Origin: Rhyacichthys aspro | Taxonomy: Eukaryota > Chordata > Actinopteri > Gobiiformes > Rhyacichthyidae | Reading direction: 5' to 3' | Assembly (NCBI GenBank): GCA_036850595.1 | Contig: CM072159.1 | Location: 33,224,636 to 33,288,635 of the forward strand | DNA length: 64,000 bases | Shown: one piece after another, positions 11,896-25,600 of the stretch | Layout: every line of letters starts with the position of its first letter | Numbering within the stretch: the stretch's first letter is position 1 | The notes under the pieces: model-generated | Seen by the model: only the letters and a program-made list of their open reading frames with translations | Databases searched by the model: none | Told to the model about the DNA's origin: nothing | Program-made: the position numbers and the translations under genes

Positions 11896-13441
11896 GTAAC
11901 TCACTAAAACGTCAAGAATTAAGGTTATATTTCAGCAACAGGACTTTTTAAAAACATACCTAGCTATTTTAATTATGAATAACCGGAGTTTAAAGAGCCT
12001 ACGCGTGCTTTTTAACTCACTCAATCGCTCTGAAAACAGTCAAATAGACGAGAATAGCGTTGCTTTTTATTTCTCTAAAAACACACATAATCAGACTACA
12101 ATATGTTGATACTGTATTCTATTAGTTTTCTTGCCTGTTTTGTTTCTTAAAATGGTTTCGAGTGTCACAGTAGAATATTCATGTTGTAAACAAGACCCCA
12201 CCCCAGTGTTTTTATCACAACAGAACAGTAGGATTTTAATAACGTTGTCATTTGCCATAATATGCAGGATTATTTATGGGGATGTTTTTAAATGAACCTG
12301 GCTTGTGCTCCTCTCTCTCTGTTAATGCTCAGCAGAATTTAAAAGTGAAACCCAGAATAAATCTAGGCACTTGTTGCATGTTTTTGCAGTATTTTGTTTT
12401 CTTCTTTTGTTATTGACTGAAGGCCTCACACATTAACATCCCTCTCATTTAAACAAAGGAGTAAAATAGAAAAGTAAAGACAGATGGACTTTTAGGTGCG
12501 TAATAACTAAATTTCCATTGTTTGAGGACAGACTTTTCATGAAATTCCTGCTGATTATACTTTTAACTCGGAGTTGTTGATTTATTTTGTTTTTTCAGCG
12601 GGTTTAGAAAGGCTTTGTCTTTGTCAGTGTCAAGTGGTGCTGGCTCCATGTTTAATATTAGTATTATATGTAATGTGTTATAAATGATATATATTGATTT
12701 TACCTGAGGGCATCTGGTCATTTGTAATAACTGCAGAGATCATTTGTGATTTTAATCCAGTGTGAATCTGTCATGTCTGTAAAATTTCAAGTTCCTGACC
12801 ATATTTTGCCAAACATCGGTGTCCTGTGATAAAACTAGTCTTGTACGAATCCCCATCTTTGTGATTCAAGGTTTTTTTTTGGACCAAATGCAGGAAGTGA
12901 CAGAATAATTGATAACAGTCGGACTTAAAAACGCATTTAAAACTCACAGGTGATATTGTTTGTCTTTATTTTTCTTGCTGTTCTACGACAGATTAAAGAG
13001 TGTTATAGTGATTTAAATCATGCCTGTATTAACTCTATATTAATAATAACATGTCTCTATAGGTCCAGCTCCAGTCTGATTATTGTATTTCTCCAGTTCA
13101 ACTGTAAAATGAAGAGTAAAATAGTAGTAAAACAGTAAAAGAATCTACAGGATGACAGTGAACGCAGCGTCAGGGAAAGTCCCATGGTTCAAAACTTGTT
13201 AGTTAATAGTTTTTAGAGCAGACTATCAGGTGTTATGTGGGTTGTGAGATCATATCCAGAGATAGAGTCAGTAAAATTGATTAAATCACAGCCTGTCCCA
13301 GTATTGAACAGGTTTATAATATCTTTGGATTATCTGAGTTTAATTACATATACAAAAGTAAACATATTTTATTCTGCTTGACTACACTTGAATCTAACAT
13401 ATAATACCAGAGTAAAATACAGACACGAATGCTTCCTGCAG

Positions 13442-13615
13442 TGACGTCCCTGATCTGTGGTGAAGATGAGTTTCTCTCCGGGTCCGTCCAGTCCTCACGG
13501 CGCCAACAGCGTCCAGGAGCAGAGGGATCGCTGGGAGAGGAAACGCAGCCGAACGGCCAAAGAGTTGGTGCAGACGGAGCAGAAGTACTGTCGACAGCTG
13601 CAGCTCGTCACCACG
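13442..13615 (+). CDS. arhgef39: arhgef39 coding exon 1 (CDS from 13466)
   Basis: The acceptor CTTCCTGCAG precedes 13442 and 24 bases of leader precede the ATG at 13466. The exon encodes residues 1-50, the start of the DH domain, and ends at ACG|GTACGG in phase 0. Confidence 0.85.
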
Positions 13616-16600
13616 GTACGGACTCATGTCTCAGGTTCTGATCCGGTCTAACGCAGCGGAGGATGAGGATGTGCAAAAATTACATTTACTTTTTTTACTA
13701 GGTTTAAGTTGGATTAAAGCAGGTTTAAGTTGGATTAAAGCAGGTTTTAGTTGGATTTGAACAGGTTTAAGATGGATTTGAACAGGTTTAGAATGGATTT
13801 GATCAGACTTTAGTTGATTTTGAATGGATTTTGAGGGATTTCAACAGGTTTTTGTTGGATTTCAACAGGTTTAGTTGGAGTTGAATCATTTTAAGTAGTA
13901 TTTCAAAAGGTTTAAGTGAATTTTGAATGGGTTTTAGTTGGATTTGAACAGGTTTTAGAAGGATTTTAGCAGGGTTTAGAAGAAGTTTTAGTCAGATTGG
14001 CACAGATTTTAGTCAGATTGAATGGGTTTAAGTTGGATTTGAACAGGTTTTAGTCGGATTTAAATGGGTTTAAGTTGGATTTGAACAGGTTTTAGTTTGA
14101 TTTGAACAAGTTTAGTTGGATTTGAACAGGTTTTAGTTGGATTTGAACAAGTTTTAGTTGGATTTGAACAGGTTTTAGTTGGATTTTAATAGGTTTTAGA
14201 TAGATTTGAACAGGTTTAGTTGGATTTGAACAGGTTTAGTTGGATTTGAACAGGTTTAGAATGGATTTGATCAGACTTTAGTTGATTTTGAATGGATTTT
14301 GAGGGATTTCAACAGGTTTTTGTTGGATTTCAACAGGTTTAGTTGGAGTTGAATCATTTTAAGTAGTATTTCAAAAGGTTTAAGTGAATTTTTAATGGGT
14401 TTTAGTTGGATTTGAACAGGTTTTAGAAGGATTTTAGCAGGGTTTAGAAGAAGTTTTAGTCAGATTGGCACAGATTTTAGTCGGATTGAATGGGTTTAAG
14501 CTGGATTTGAACAGGTTTTAGTTGGATTTAAATAGGTTTAAGTTGGATTTGAACAGGTTTTAGTTTGATTTGAACAGGTTTAGTTGGATTTGAACAGGTT
14601 TTAGTTGGATTTGAACAGGTTTTAGTTGGATTTTAATAGGTTTTAGATAGATTTGAACAGGTTTTAGATGGATTTGAACAGGTTTTAGATGGATTTGAAC
14701 AGGTTTTAGATGGATTTGAACAGGTTTTAGATGGATTTGTACAGGTTTAGTTGGATTTGAACAGGTTTTAGTTTGATTTGAACAGGTTTTAGTTGAATTT
14801 GAACAGGTTTAGTTGGATTTGAACAGGTTTTAGATGGATTTGAACAGGTTTTAGATGGATTTGAACAGGTTTTAAGACCCCGCTCTGTCTTCCTCTCTCT
14901 TCTGGTAGTTCTTCGTGGATATACTGAACGCCAAAGGAACCCTGAAGCCGGACGTGAGAGCGAGCGTCTTCAGTTCGATAAAACACATCCACTCTCTGAA
15001 CCAGTGAGTAACTGCATTATTTAAACTGTTTACTGTAAAAGCAGCAGATAATTACTGTATCAGTGGAATTGAAACCAAAGATAAAGGCCATCCTTATCTT
15101 TGTCGTTAGGAAACCCAACATTTAGGCTCCACACAGATACCTTTACTTTGTGTAAATGGGCTAAAAATGAGACAAAAAGGAAACCCACTTTTTTGTTTTT
15201 TGTTTTTTGTCCCACATTTGTTTCCTCTCCTTAGATTCTCATTAAAAACAGAGGAATACTGCAGTAAACTTCAGAGAGTTTAGTAAAGACTCTGGGATGT
15301 ATTGAATAAATGCTCCTCATACATCTTCAGTAAAAATGTATATATAACTGTATGAACTGATGTTTATGTTTTGACCAATCACAGCTCACTTCAGGTAAAA
15401 AGGAGCGCTCCCATTGGTCGACACTGATGTCAACAACGAAGGAACAAGGAAATAAACCAAAGAAATGGGTTATTCTGTTGGAAATACGTCTTATTTTACA
15501 GAGAAACAGCTCAAAAAAGATAAAAATAGTGGAGAAAAACAGGAGCAAATGGATAAAATAAAATAAACTTTGATTTAATGTAACATATTAGTATTTTGTG
15601 GTGAAAAATTGGTCTGGTTTTACCTTTTTTTTTAAATAAAAGAATCAGGAAAGGTTCATACACTGCTGTTGGAGGAGAGTGGAGTCTGAGGCTGGGACAA
15701 AAAACTAAATCAGGGACTGAAACTTTCAATCAAAGAACATGGATCATTTTTATAAATCTATAAATCCATGAACTAGACACAGATGCAGATTCATGCAGCT
15801 TCACAAAAAACACCATTATCTTCTGTGTTAGATCCACTCAGAGACAAGTAGAGACCATTTACTGTGATTCTACTCACTCTTAGATGTTTACATACTTTCA
15901 GAATTTGACAATAAATGTAATTCTTATAAAGTCTTCCTCTGTTTAAACCTTCCCTAAACACAGCCTCTCTGTGATTTGTTTGGTGCAGGTTTGCCACACT
16001 TTAAATGCTTGAGCTACCTCCCTGTTCCCACTGATGACCGGACAATTTAAATGCAGTAAAAAGATAAAAAATGTACTCACTAATTGTATATTTATGATAA
16101 TGGCCTGTGGCAGTGAGAGGGAAGAAGCGGAAGCGTGTTTTTTCCCGGCCTTTGCCCTCGTTAGAGCTCTCTCTGACGAACCGAGGCTTTACCTTCGCTC
16201 GCAACTTCATTAAAATCTATTTAAATCAACTTCAACGGCGAAGTGCGAGGAGGAACACGAGTCTCTGGGAACATCATTAGAGAGCCATTTGTGTGCGCCG
16301 CCGCCTCTAAGTTTGGATAACAAGCCTTTTTCAAGTGTCAACACACCCACGACCGATTGTGTTACGGTAACGCGGCTGACAGCTCGTCCTCTCTCCCGTT
16401 TCAGAGCAAAAAGAGCGAACAAAGTGGCCCCGAAAGGTACGGCCCGGAGAAGTGTCTGGGTCGCGGTAAATAGGTCGCCCACAGGAGAGTCTGGCTCTAA
16501 ACGTGTGCCTCAGATCAGAGCAGCCGTGTTTCACATGTGCTCCACACAAAAAGAACTGCAGAGGGGTAAAAGCTCAGGGGACGGCAGTCTGAATGGATTT

Positions 16601-19600
16601 GTCAAAGAAATGCAAGACTCAAAGTAACTGCCACTGTTTTAGACACGTTTATACTGCAGTTATTATATTTCAGACTGAGAGCAAACACATATTTTATTGC
16701 TTTAGCTTCAGATCAACTTCGTTTCTGTAAAAACTACAGTGAAGTTGATTATGTTTATCCCCAAATAATACAGTAGGGTTTTAGTTTTAGTTGGATTTGA
16801 ACAGTTTTAGTTGAATTTGAACAGGTTTTATTTAGATTTAAACAGGTTTTATTTGGATTTGACCAGGATTAAGTTGGATTTAAGCGGATTTTATTTGGTT
16901 TTGAGCAGGGTTTTGTTGAATTTGAACAGGTTTTACTTAGATTTAAACAGGTTTTATTTGGATTTGAGCAGCTTTTAATTGGATTTGAACAGATGATAGT
17001 TGGATTTGACCAGGTTTTAGATGGATTTGACCAGGTTTTAGATGGATTTGACCAGGTTTTAGATGGATTTGAACCGGGTTTTAGATGGATTTGAACAGGT
17101 TTTCGATGGATTTGAACAGGGTTTAGATGGATTCCCAGTCTCTTCAGTGGTTTCTGTTTTTATTTTGCAGATCTCTTCTTGTTCATCTGGAGAACGGTTA
17201 CTTCGGGAGCGGTTTTGACCAGTTCTGTCCAGATCTGCAGCACTACATCACGTATGTGGACAACATCTACAGCGCACACAGAGTCCTGCGGGTACGACAA
17301 CACGGGTCAAATACAAATCTAAATATTCTACAGATGAATATGTATTTATGTGTGATTATTACGGTCCACCTTCAGACTCAGCTGAAGAAGAGCAAGGCCT
17401 TCAGACGCTTTAAGAAGCTCCAGGAGAGCAGACCGGAGTTTAACGGACAGACGCTGGAGGAGCTTCTGGAGCTGCCGCTGCTCAGGATCCACCAGTAAGA
17501 CTCCACCAGACTTTAATATATTAGCTTTACTTTAAAATACTGCCCAAAAACAATGAATATGTAGCCTCTAAATCACTGCAGAACTGAAGCTGGAGTCCAA
17601 CGACATTATTAACTGGTTTAAACCCAAATAGTTAATTGTAAAACCAGTCTTTCTGATCCATCTAGTGTTTATTGTAAGGGATTGTAATAGATGAGAACCT
17701 CTATTCAGGAACAGAAAACCTTGGACAATCACATGCTCCAAAAAGGAGCGCTCCCATTGGTCGACACTTGTCACATGACGTTCCAGGAAGTTTAATAGCT
17801 GCAGATAAAGTGTATTTTCAGCTGAATATGTCTTTTAACAGAGAAACAGCTGAAAAAAGAAAAGCATCAACAGAGAAAAGGGAGACAACATATACATATT
17901 GACTACAAACAACTGTTATGGCTTATTGAAAATAAATAAATATAAAAAAAGACATTTATAAATAAGAGAACTGAGGTGACAGTTGAGGGAAATTCAATCC
18001 AATATCTTTTGAAAGAAATAGTAAGACACACTAGTATTTCTACAATTTACTAATGCTAAATTTATTTATTTTTTTAATCATTTTTTCTCAACATTTTTTG
18101 GACAGTAAAACACGTCTGCTTAAAAATGATATAAAATATAATAAAATAATGTCAAGCCAAGTACATTATTGCTGTTTTATGTTTCATAATTACAGCACAT
18201 GTAATAAATCAGCCTTGAGAGTTATCCTTTGTTAACATTAGCCTTGTTTACAGTAATTCTTGGTCTGATGAAGCTGAAGTTTCCCTCAGTGCCTAAACTC
18301 TAAAGGTGTTTAGTGCTGTCTTCTTACATGGGGTCACAGATTCCTGCTTGTTTTCTCTTGTTTTCTCCTCCATTCATCCGTGAGATCTCCCTGTGACAGA
18401 TGTAATTAATAGTATTTGATGTAGCGGCCGCAGAAACTGTCCACAAACTGTCAGCGTCTCTCTGCGAGCGGCGGATGTGTTCTCCGTCGTTTCATGCGGT
18501 CTCGATCCCTCTCGTTAATTAGTCAAAGCAGAGGAAAAACCTGCTTTTGGTTAGTGACACCGGTTTGCGCAGCTGCCGGTTTGTGTCTTAATTAGGCCCC
18601 TTTCTTCGTCGGGTTTGTACCTCAGAGTGTCGTATCCGTCCGTCACCAAAGAGAAACCAGTCTGAGCAGAAACGACTCCTGACTTCAACATCCCAGACTC
18701 TGTTTGTGGAGTTTGTCGAACAAAGATTGCCTCAAAACGATCTGAGACTACAGCTGCTGGATGCTAAGAACACAGGCAGTATTTGACATGCTGCATTTAC
18801 TGTTCTAATGTCAATATGGCTTTGGGAGTGTTCATGTTTTAAAGAAAAACTGACAAACTGACTTGTCCTCAGTCCTTTTTATTAGCCTTAAGGGTATCAC
18901 ACTCACTCAGTGACATTAACAGACTAATCTAACCTGCAAAATATCAAATTTTGAACAATGTCAAAAATAACTAGGGCTGCAACAATTTATCGGGTTAATC
19001 GATGTAATCAATTATTAATATAATCATCAACTAATTTAATAATGGATTAATTCTATCTGGTGTTTTGTTAGACTCTGAAACATGAGAGGTTTTATTGAAG
19101 ACAGAGCAGTCCACCAGGTCCCACTCATTTATACACACTTCACTGTCAGATTATTAATAAATAACAATAAACAACAATAAAATTATCCTCAGATTAATCA
19201 ATAAGTGAAATAATCATTCTGCTGTAAAAATAACCATAGCGTTAATTTAACAGTAAAACCTTTCTTCTGACCCTGCTGTTCATTGTGTTGTGGCTAATGC
19301 TAATGTTAGCTCCAGAGCACACACTAATAATCACAGATAAAGGGTCATTTCCTCTGAAACCCTGTGGTTTATTGTAATGACAGGAAACTGATCAAAAGAA
19401 ACAGTGTTCTTTACTGATTTATGCATCATCACTGTCCATCTAAACAAACCAGCAGCCGGCAATATGCAGACGTCACATTTGAGTATCGGCTCGGCTGGAA
19501 CCTCGACCGAGGAGCGACCACAATATTTACTGATGGAAAACATAAACCGAGACGAGTCGTACCAGTGGAAAAGCCCCTTTAGTTTTGTTCAGCTTTAGTG

Positions 19601-22600
19601 AAAGCTGCATTTCCTTTTTAGGACAAAGGAAATTTTTAAAAAGTGTATCTAGCAGACATGTTGAGTCTAAAAGAAGGCAAAGGCCCCCACCCTCCTAGAT
19701 CCGGCCCTGCATGATGCTCACATTCACAAAGAAAGGTGCATTGTTCAGACAACGCTGCTCAAGAGTCACACAGCCTCGAGGCAAATGGTGCATTCAGGTG
19801 CTCCTCACATGCACATGAATCCTGCTGGAGTCAGAACAACAGACTCTGAAACTCAGCTGAGTCGGAGTCGCATTAGATTTTGTTGACGTTCCGACTTGTG
19901 ACTGAAATCAAGTCAGAAGAACACCTAACTCAGATACTCTAGTCTACGATTGGGCCACGCGACCAGTGATGGCGACCTCTGCGATCTGAAAATCATGCTT
20001 TTTAATATTTCAAATGTGATTAATTGTTCAGCTCTTGTCTACATTTCCAGCAGTTTCCCGTTTATGTAGCAGCCATTTAAGGTTATCCAGACTCCAGTGT
20101 ATTGAATAGAAAAGATGTTGCATTGTTCTTTAATATGAAGAAATCCTGGCTCGGGCCCAAAGCAGAGACAGTTTGCTGACCTCTGTGTATTTTCCTCTGA
20201 CACATAATCAGTGTGTCTGTGCCCTCTGAGCCTCGGCCGCTGTCAGCTCTGCCTTCATCTGCATCGATTTTATCCTCAAACCCCAACGCCACGCGTCTAA
20301 TTATCTGCTCGTTTTAAGTGGCCGCGTTAGATAATCGCCCGCTCTGACGGCTTTTGTGGAAAGAGACGGAAACTGTTGTCACCTCGAACAGTGACGGATG
20401 GAGAGTCTCTCTGGAGTCGGCTGAATTAAATCCTGTCGTTCATGAAGTGGTCAGTCCCTACAGAACCACCGCAGCCACAAAAACAACAGCATTTACACTC
20501 GTTTATAGGAACGCACAAGTTAAAAACACTAAAGCCTTAAATCAAATACTGGTGCAACAAAAATATAATCCTGGTTTAGATCTGCCTCATTTCTACATTT
20601 AGTCCTGGTTTAAATCCATCTAAAACCTGTTCAAATCAATCTAAAACCTGTTTAAATCCATCTAAAACCTGTTTAAATCCAACTAAAACCTGTTCAAATC
20701 CAACTAAAACCTGTTTAAATCCATCCAAAACCTGTTTAAATCCAACTAAAACCTGTTTAAATCAAACTAAAACCTGTTTAAATCCATCTAAAACCTGTTT
20801 AAATCCAACTAAAACCTGTTCAAATCAAACTAAAACCTGTTTAAATCCATCCAAAACCTGTTTAAATCCAACTAAAACCTGTTTAAATCAAACTAAAACC
20901 TGTTTAAATCCATCTAAAACCTGTTTAAATCCAACTAAAACCTGTTCAAATCAAACTAAAACCTGTTTAAATCCATCCAAAACCTGTTTAAATCCAACTA
21001 AAACCTGTTCAAATCAAACTAAAACCTGTTTAAATCCATCCAAAACCTGTTTAAATCCAACTAAAACCTGTTCAAATCAAACTAAAACCTGTTTAAATCA
21101 AACTAAAACCTGTTTAAATCCATCTAAAACCTGTTCAAATCAAACTAAAACCTGTTCAAATCAAACTAAAACCTGTTTAAATCAAACTAAAACCTGTTCA
21201 AATCCAACTAAAACCTGTTTAAATCTATCTAAAACCTGTTCAAATCCATATAAAACCTGTTCAAATCCAACTAAAACCTGTTTGTATCAAGAGTGAGAAC
21301 AAACCTCTCATCTTTATACAACACTCTGCTTTTTTTATGAACAGATATAAATCCGACCCAGATTCCACTGATTCCAGTTTTTTGTGTTTCTCTTCATAAA
21401 CAGAACGACTAAATGACTTCTTTTTTCCATTATTTTGAATCGCGCCTCATTAAAGTCTGCTCTTTTTGTTCCAGATCTAATTAGATTCACCGTCGCGGTC
21501 CTTAATTAGAGCGAACGTTTGTTTCTAATAAAGGCTGTAATGTATTTGTTACAACAACGTGAGACAAGAGCAGAAGAAGAAGCTGAATTATTATTTTCAC
21601 TTTTTAAACAGCGCTCGGTCGAAGGAGGCTTAATTAGAGCATGTTTGGATTCTGTTTCAAAGGTGTAATCGACAAAAAGAACAATCCTCTTGTTCTTCTC
21701 AGCTTCAAAACAAACAGAGGCAGGAAGAACAAGGCTGTAATAATTAAAGCTGGGATTAACAGAGGAACCGAGATCTCACTCAACGAGATAATGTGCTGCA
21801 ACTGGCTTAAAACACTCAGGTTAATCGCTTTTGTAATGGACTCAGTTTGATCAAATCCAACTGAAACCTGTTGAAATCACAATAAAACAAGTTTATATTC
21901 AACTAAAAACTGTTCAAAATCATCTGAAACCTGTTCAACTCCAAGTAAAACCTGTTCAAATCCATATAAAACCTGTTTAGATCTAAATAAAACCTTTTCA
22001 AAACCAATATATACCTGTAAAAACCTCTGTTACAGAATCAGTTTCTGCTGAAGATGGTTTAGACTCCACATTTGTCTCTGGTTCTTTCTCCCAGAGACAA
22101 GATGGAGGCTTTATTAATGTTATCAGGACAAGAAACGTGAATAGGGTGTTTTTAAAACTCATCATTGTGTAAACGTGCTGTTTTATGTCTTTGATTGAGT
22201 TTTTATTTACCTTAAAATAATTTTCTTATAATGTTGTTAGAGTTAGAGCTTGCTTCAGCGCAAAAAATAAATAATATTTCTGTAAAAATTCCCCAAAAGC
22301 TTCAGTTTTGACGTTGGGGAATTATTTAAAAACCCAACATGATGGAAAGAGTCGGGTAGAGTTTAAAAGCTCAACTACAGTCAGTACATGAAGCACCCAA
22401 ACCTTTAAATACATGCACTAATGGCTGCTGCCTGAGTTCTGTAAGAGATATTAAGCTTCACTAAAATGACATCTGATCTTTTTTTTCTCTTTCCCTCTCG
22501 TCTCTCAGGTATAAACACTTCCTCCAGGACCTGACGGCGAACACCAGCCCAAACCACCCTGAGTTCCAGCAGCTCTCACGTAAGAACCTCCTCCGTTAGA

Positions 22601-25600
22601 ATAAACACTGGGTTGAATTAAATCCTGTCGTTCATGAAGTGGTCAGTCTCTACAGAACCACCGCAGCCACAAAAACAACAGCATTTACACTCGTTTATAG
22701 GAAGTTAAAAATCTAATCTGATCTGGTTGAAACGCATATTCTGTAGGATCTTTCTAAGGAGCCTCAAGGCTGCTCAACATATATCGCAAATGTATTATTA
22801 ATTGGAATATAATTCATCACAATATTATATAATATACTTTCTTCAAGCGAAAATCATCCTCCGAACCAAGCCTTAAACATAGGTGCAACAAATAAATCGT
22901 CCTGGTTTAGATATGCCTCATTTCTACATTTAGTCCTGATTTAAATCCAACTAAAACCTGTTTAAATCCATCTAAAATCAGCTCAAATTCATCTATATCC
23001 TGTTCAAATCTGAATAAAACCTGTACAAATCCACCTAAAACCTCTTCAAAGCTGAATAAAACCTGTACAAATCCACCTAAAACCTGTTCAAATCTGAATA
23101 AAACCTGTACAAATCCACCTAAAACCTGTTCAAATCTGAATAAAACCTGTACAAATCCACCTAAAACCTCTTCAAATCTGAATAAAACCTGTACAAATCC
23201 ACCTAAAACCTGTTCAAATCTGAATAAAATCTGTTCAAATCCAAATAAAATCTGCTAAAATCCAACTAGAACACATCCAAATCCAACTTAAACTTGCTTA
23301 AATGAAATTTAAACATGTTCACCTCCAACTAGAACATTTAGTCCTGGTTTAAATCCAACGAAAACTTGTTCAAATCCAAGTAACTTGTTAGAATCCAACT
23401 AAAACTTGCTCAAATCCAACTATAACCTGTTCAAATCCAACTCCAACCTGTTCAAATCCAACTACAACCTCTTCAAATCCAACTACAACCTGTTCAAATC
23501 CAAGTAGAACCAATTCAAATCCAACTACAACCTGTTCAAATCCAACTAAAACAAATAGAATGAAATAAGACACTGACACCATTCAGACCCTTCGTTCTTC
23601 ATTCCCTGTTATTGTCGAAGCAGAACTTGGCTCGTGAAGAAATGAGAGCAAAGCAGAGCTAAATATGCAGTAAGTTGTGGTTTGATGTGGGTTTGGACAT
23701 AATTAACTGGGAGCAGATCAGAGGATATTAAGCCAACGCCGTATTAATAAATAAAATCCTCAACACGGATCTGGATAATGACTAATTTCAGACGTCAGAT
23801 AAACAGTGTACACACAGAATTATTCATGTGGATCAATTAAAACGACGTGGTGTGTGCCGGCCGCGGTTACGAATGAAAACAGCGGCTGGATCTAAGATGA
23901 AGGTACAGCTCTTCCTCTTCTCATTAGAGCTTTTTAAACTCTGAAATCTGCATGTGCTCACTTCCACAAACATCAGATCACATCCACACGATCTGTGGAC
24001 GCTAGCTTTATGTTTAAGGAACGTACCCCACTTACTTGGAGATGATTGTTCAACTTTAGACAAAAAGTGAACTAAAACCTGTTTGAATTCAACTAAAACC
24101 TGTTCAAATTCAACTAAAACCTGTTTAAATTCAACTAAAACCTGATTAAATTCAACTAAAACCTGCTCAAATCCAACTAAAACCTGCTCATATCCATCTA
24201 AAACTTGTTTAAATCCGACTAAAACCTGCCTCAATCCAACTAAAACCTGTTCAAATTCATCTAAAAACTCGTCTCATCTTGTCGCATTAAAGACATTTCT
24301 TGTTAATATTAATATTCTTAAGTGTGTCCTAATAGAGGAGCAACTAATCACAACTGTCTATTTTAATATCATAGGGACTCATTTTGCAGAGATTGTAGAC
24401 AAATAAGAATATGTATAATTCTGTAAAGAGTGTGGTCCAGTAGGATTTAAATGCTCTAATTACAGAGCCTCAGGACATTTTATTCACCAACAATAAAACA
24501 ACAGAACTAAATATAACCCACTCTGAAGGAATCATCCAAACCTGTTAGAGAATTCTGTCTAAATGTTGAATAAATGTAATAAAATGGACGTTGTTTTACG
24601 GATCTTTAATGAAGTCCATGTTTTATTTATGTCTCGAGCAGAAGTCAAACTCAGAACAGAGTAATTAGGGCTCGTTGTTGTTTTTCTAAAGCTTCAGTGG
24701 AACAACAAAAGACCGACTCCACACACGTCTGCTTTGGTTCATGTTGTAGCCTTATACTGTGCTGTGAAAAAGTATTTGCCCCCTTCCTGATTTTGTATTT
24801 TTTTGCATATTTGTCACACTTAAATGTTTCAGATCAAACTAATTTAAAGATTAGACAAAGATAATTCAAGTAAAAACAAAATGCAGCTTTTAAGTGGACA
24901 AGGCTATAACTACCTACCTAGACTTAGAGTTAAGTGTGACAAAAAAAATAGGAAATAAGGAAGGGGGCAAATAGTTTTTCATGGCGCTGTATGTCAGGTT
25001 TTTTTCAGCCCTTTAGTCATCTTCAAGAAACATGACACTATCAAAATAATATCCCCCAAAATATGTGTAATAAGTGTATGAGTCCTGTAAAGTCCTGTAA
25101 AGTCTGTCTAAATGATGATTATTGTTCCCTGCTGCAGGAGCGATGAGCGCCATCTCGGACGTGTCCCAGAGAATCGAGGACAACGAGCGGCGCCACGAAA
25201 ACCACCTGCAGCTCTGCCGAGTCCAGAAACTGCTGAAGGGACGAAAGACGAAGCTGATGGCTCCAGGTTAGACTCTGATCAAATATTCTCTTTATCTCCT
25301 CCTCGGCTGAAGGTGATCTGCTGAAAAAATAACAGGACTGAATCTGAATCAGTGTCACAAAAAAGATTTATGTGAAGAAATATGGTCTGTTATTTTTTAG
25401 ATTTAGTTTAGAAAAGGATTTAGTTAGATTTGAACAGGTTTTAGTTGGATTTGAACAGGTTTTAGTTGGATTTGAAATGGTTTTAGTTGGATTTGAACAG
25501 GTTTTAGTTGGATTTGAACAGGTTTTAGTTGGATTTGAAATGGTTTTAGTTGGATTTGAACAGGTTTTAGTTTGATTTGAACAGGTTTTAGTTGGATTTG

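Noticed and set aside
16289..16627. 112-residue open frame in arhgef39 intron 2
   Set aside because: Frames are open on both strands here because of composition. No domain, no exon boundaries in phase with the gene.
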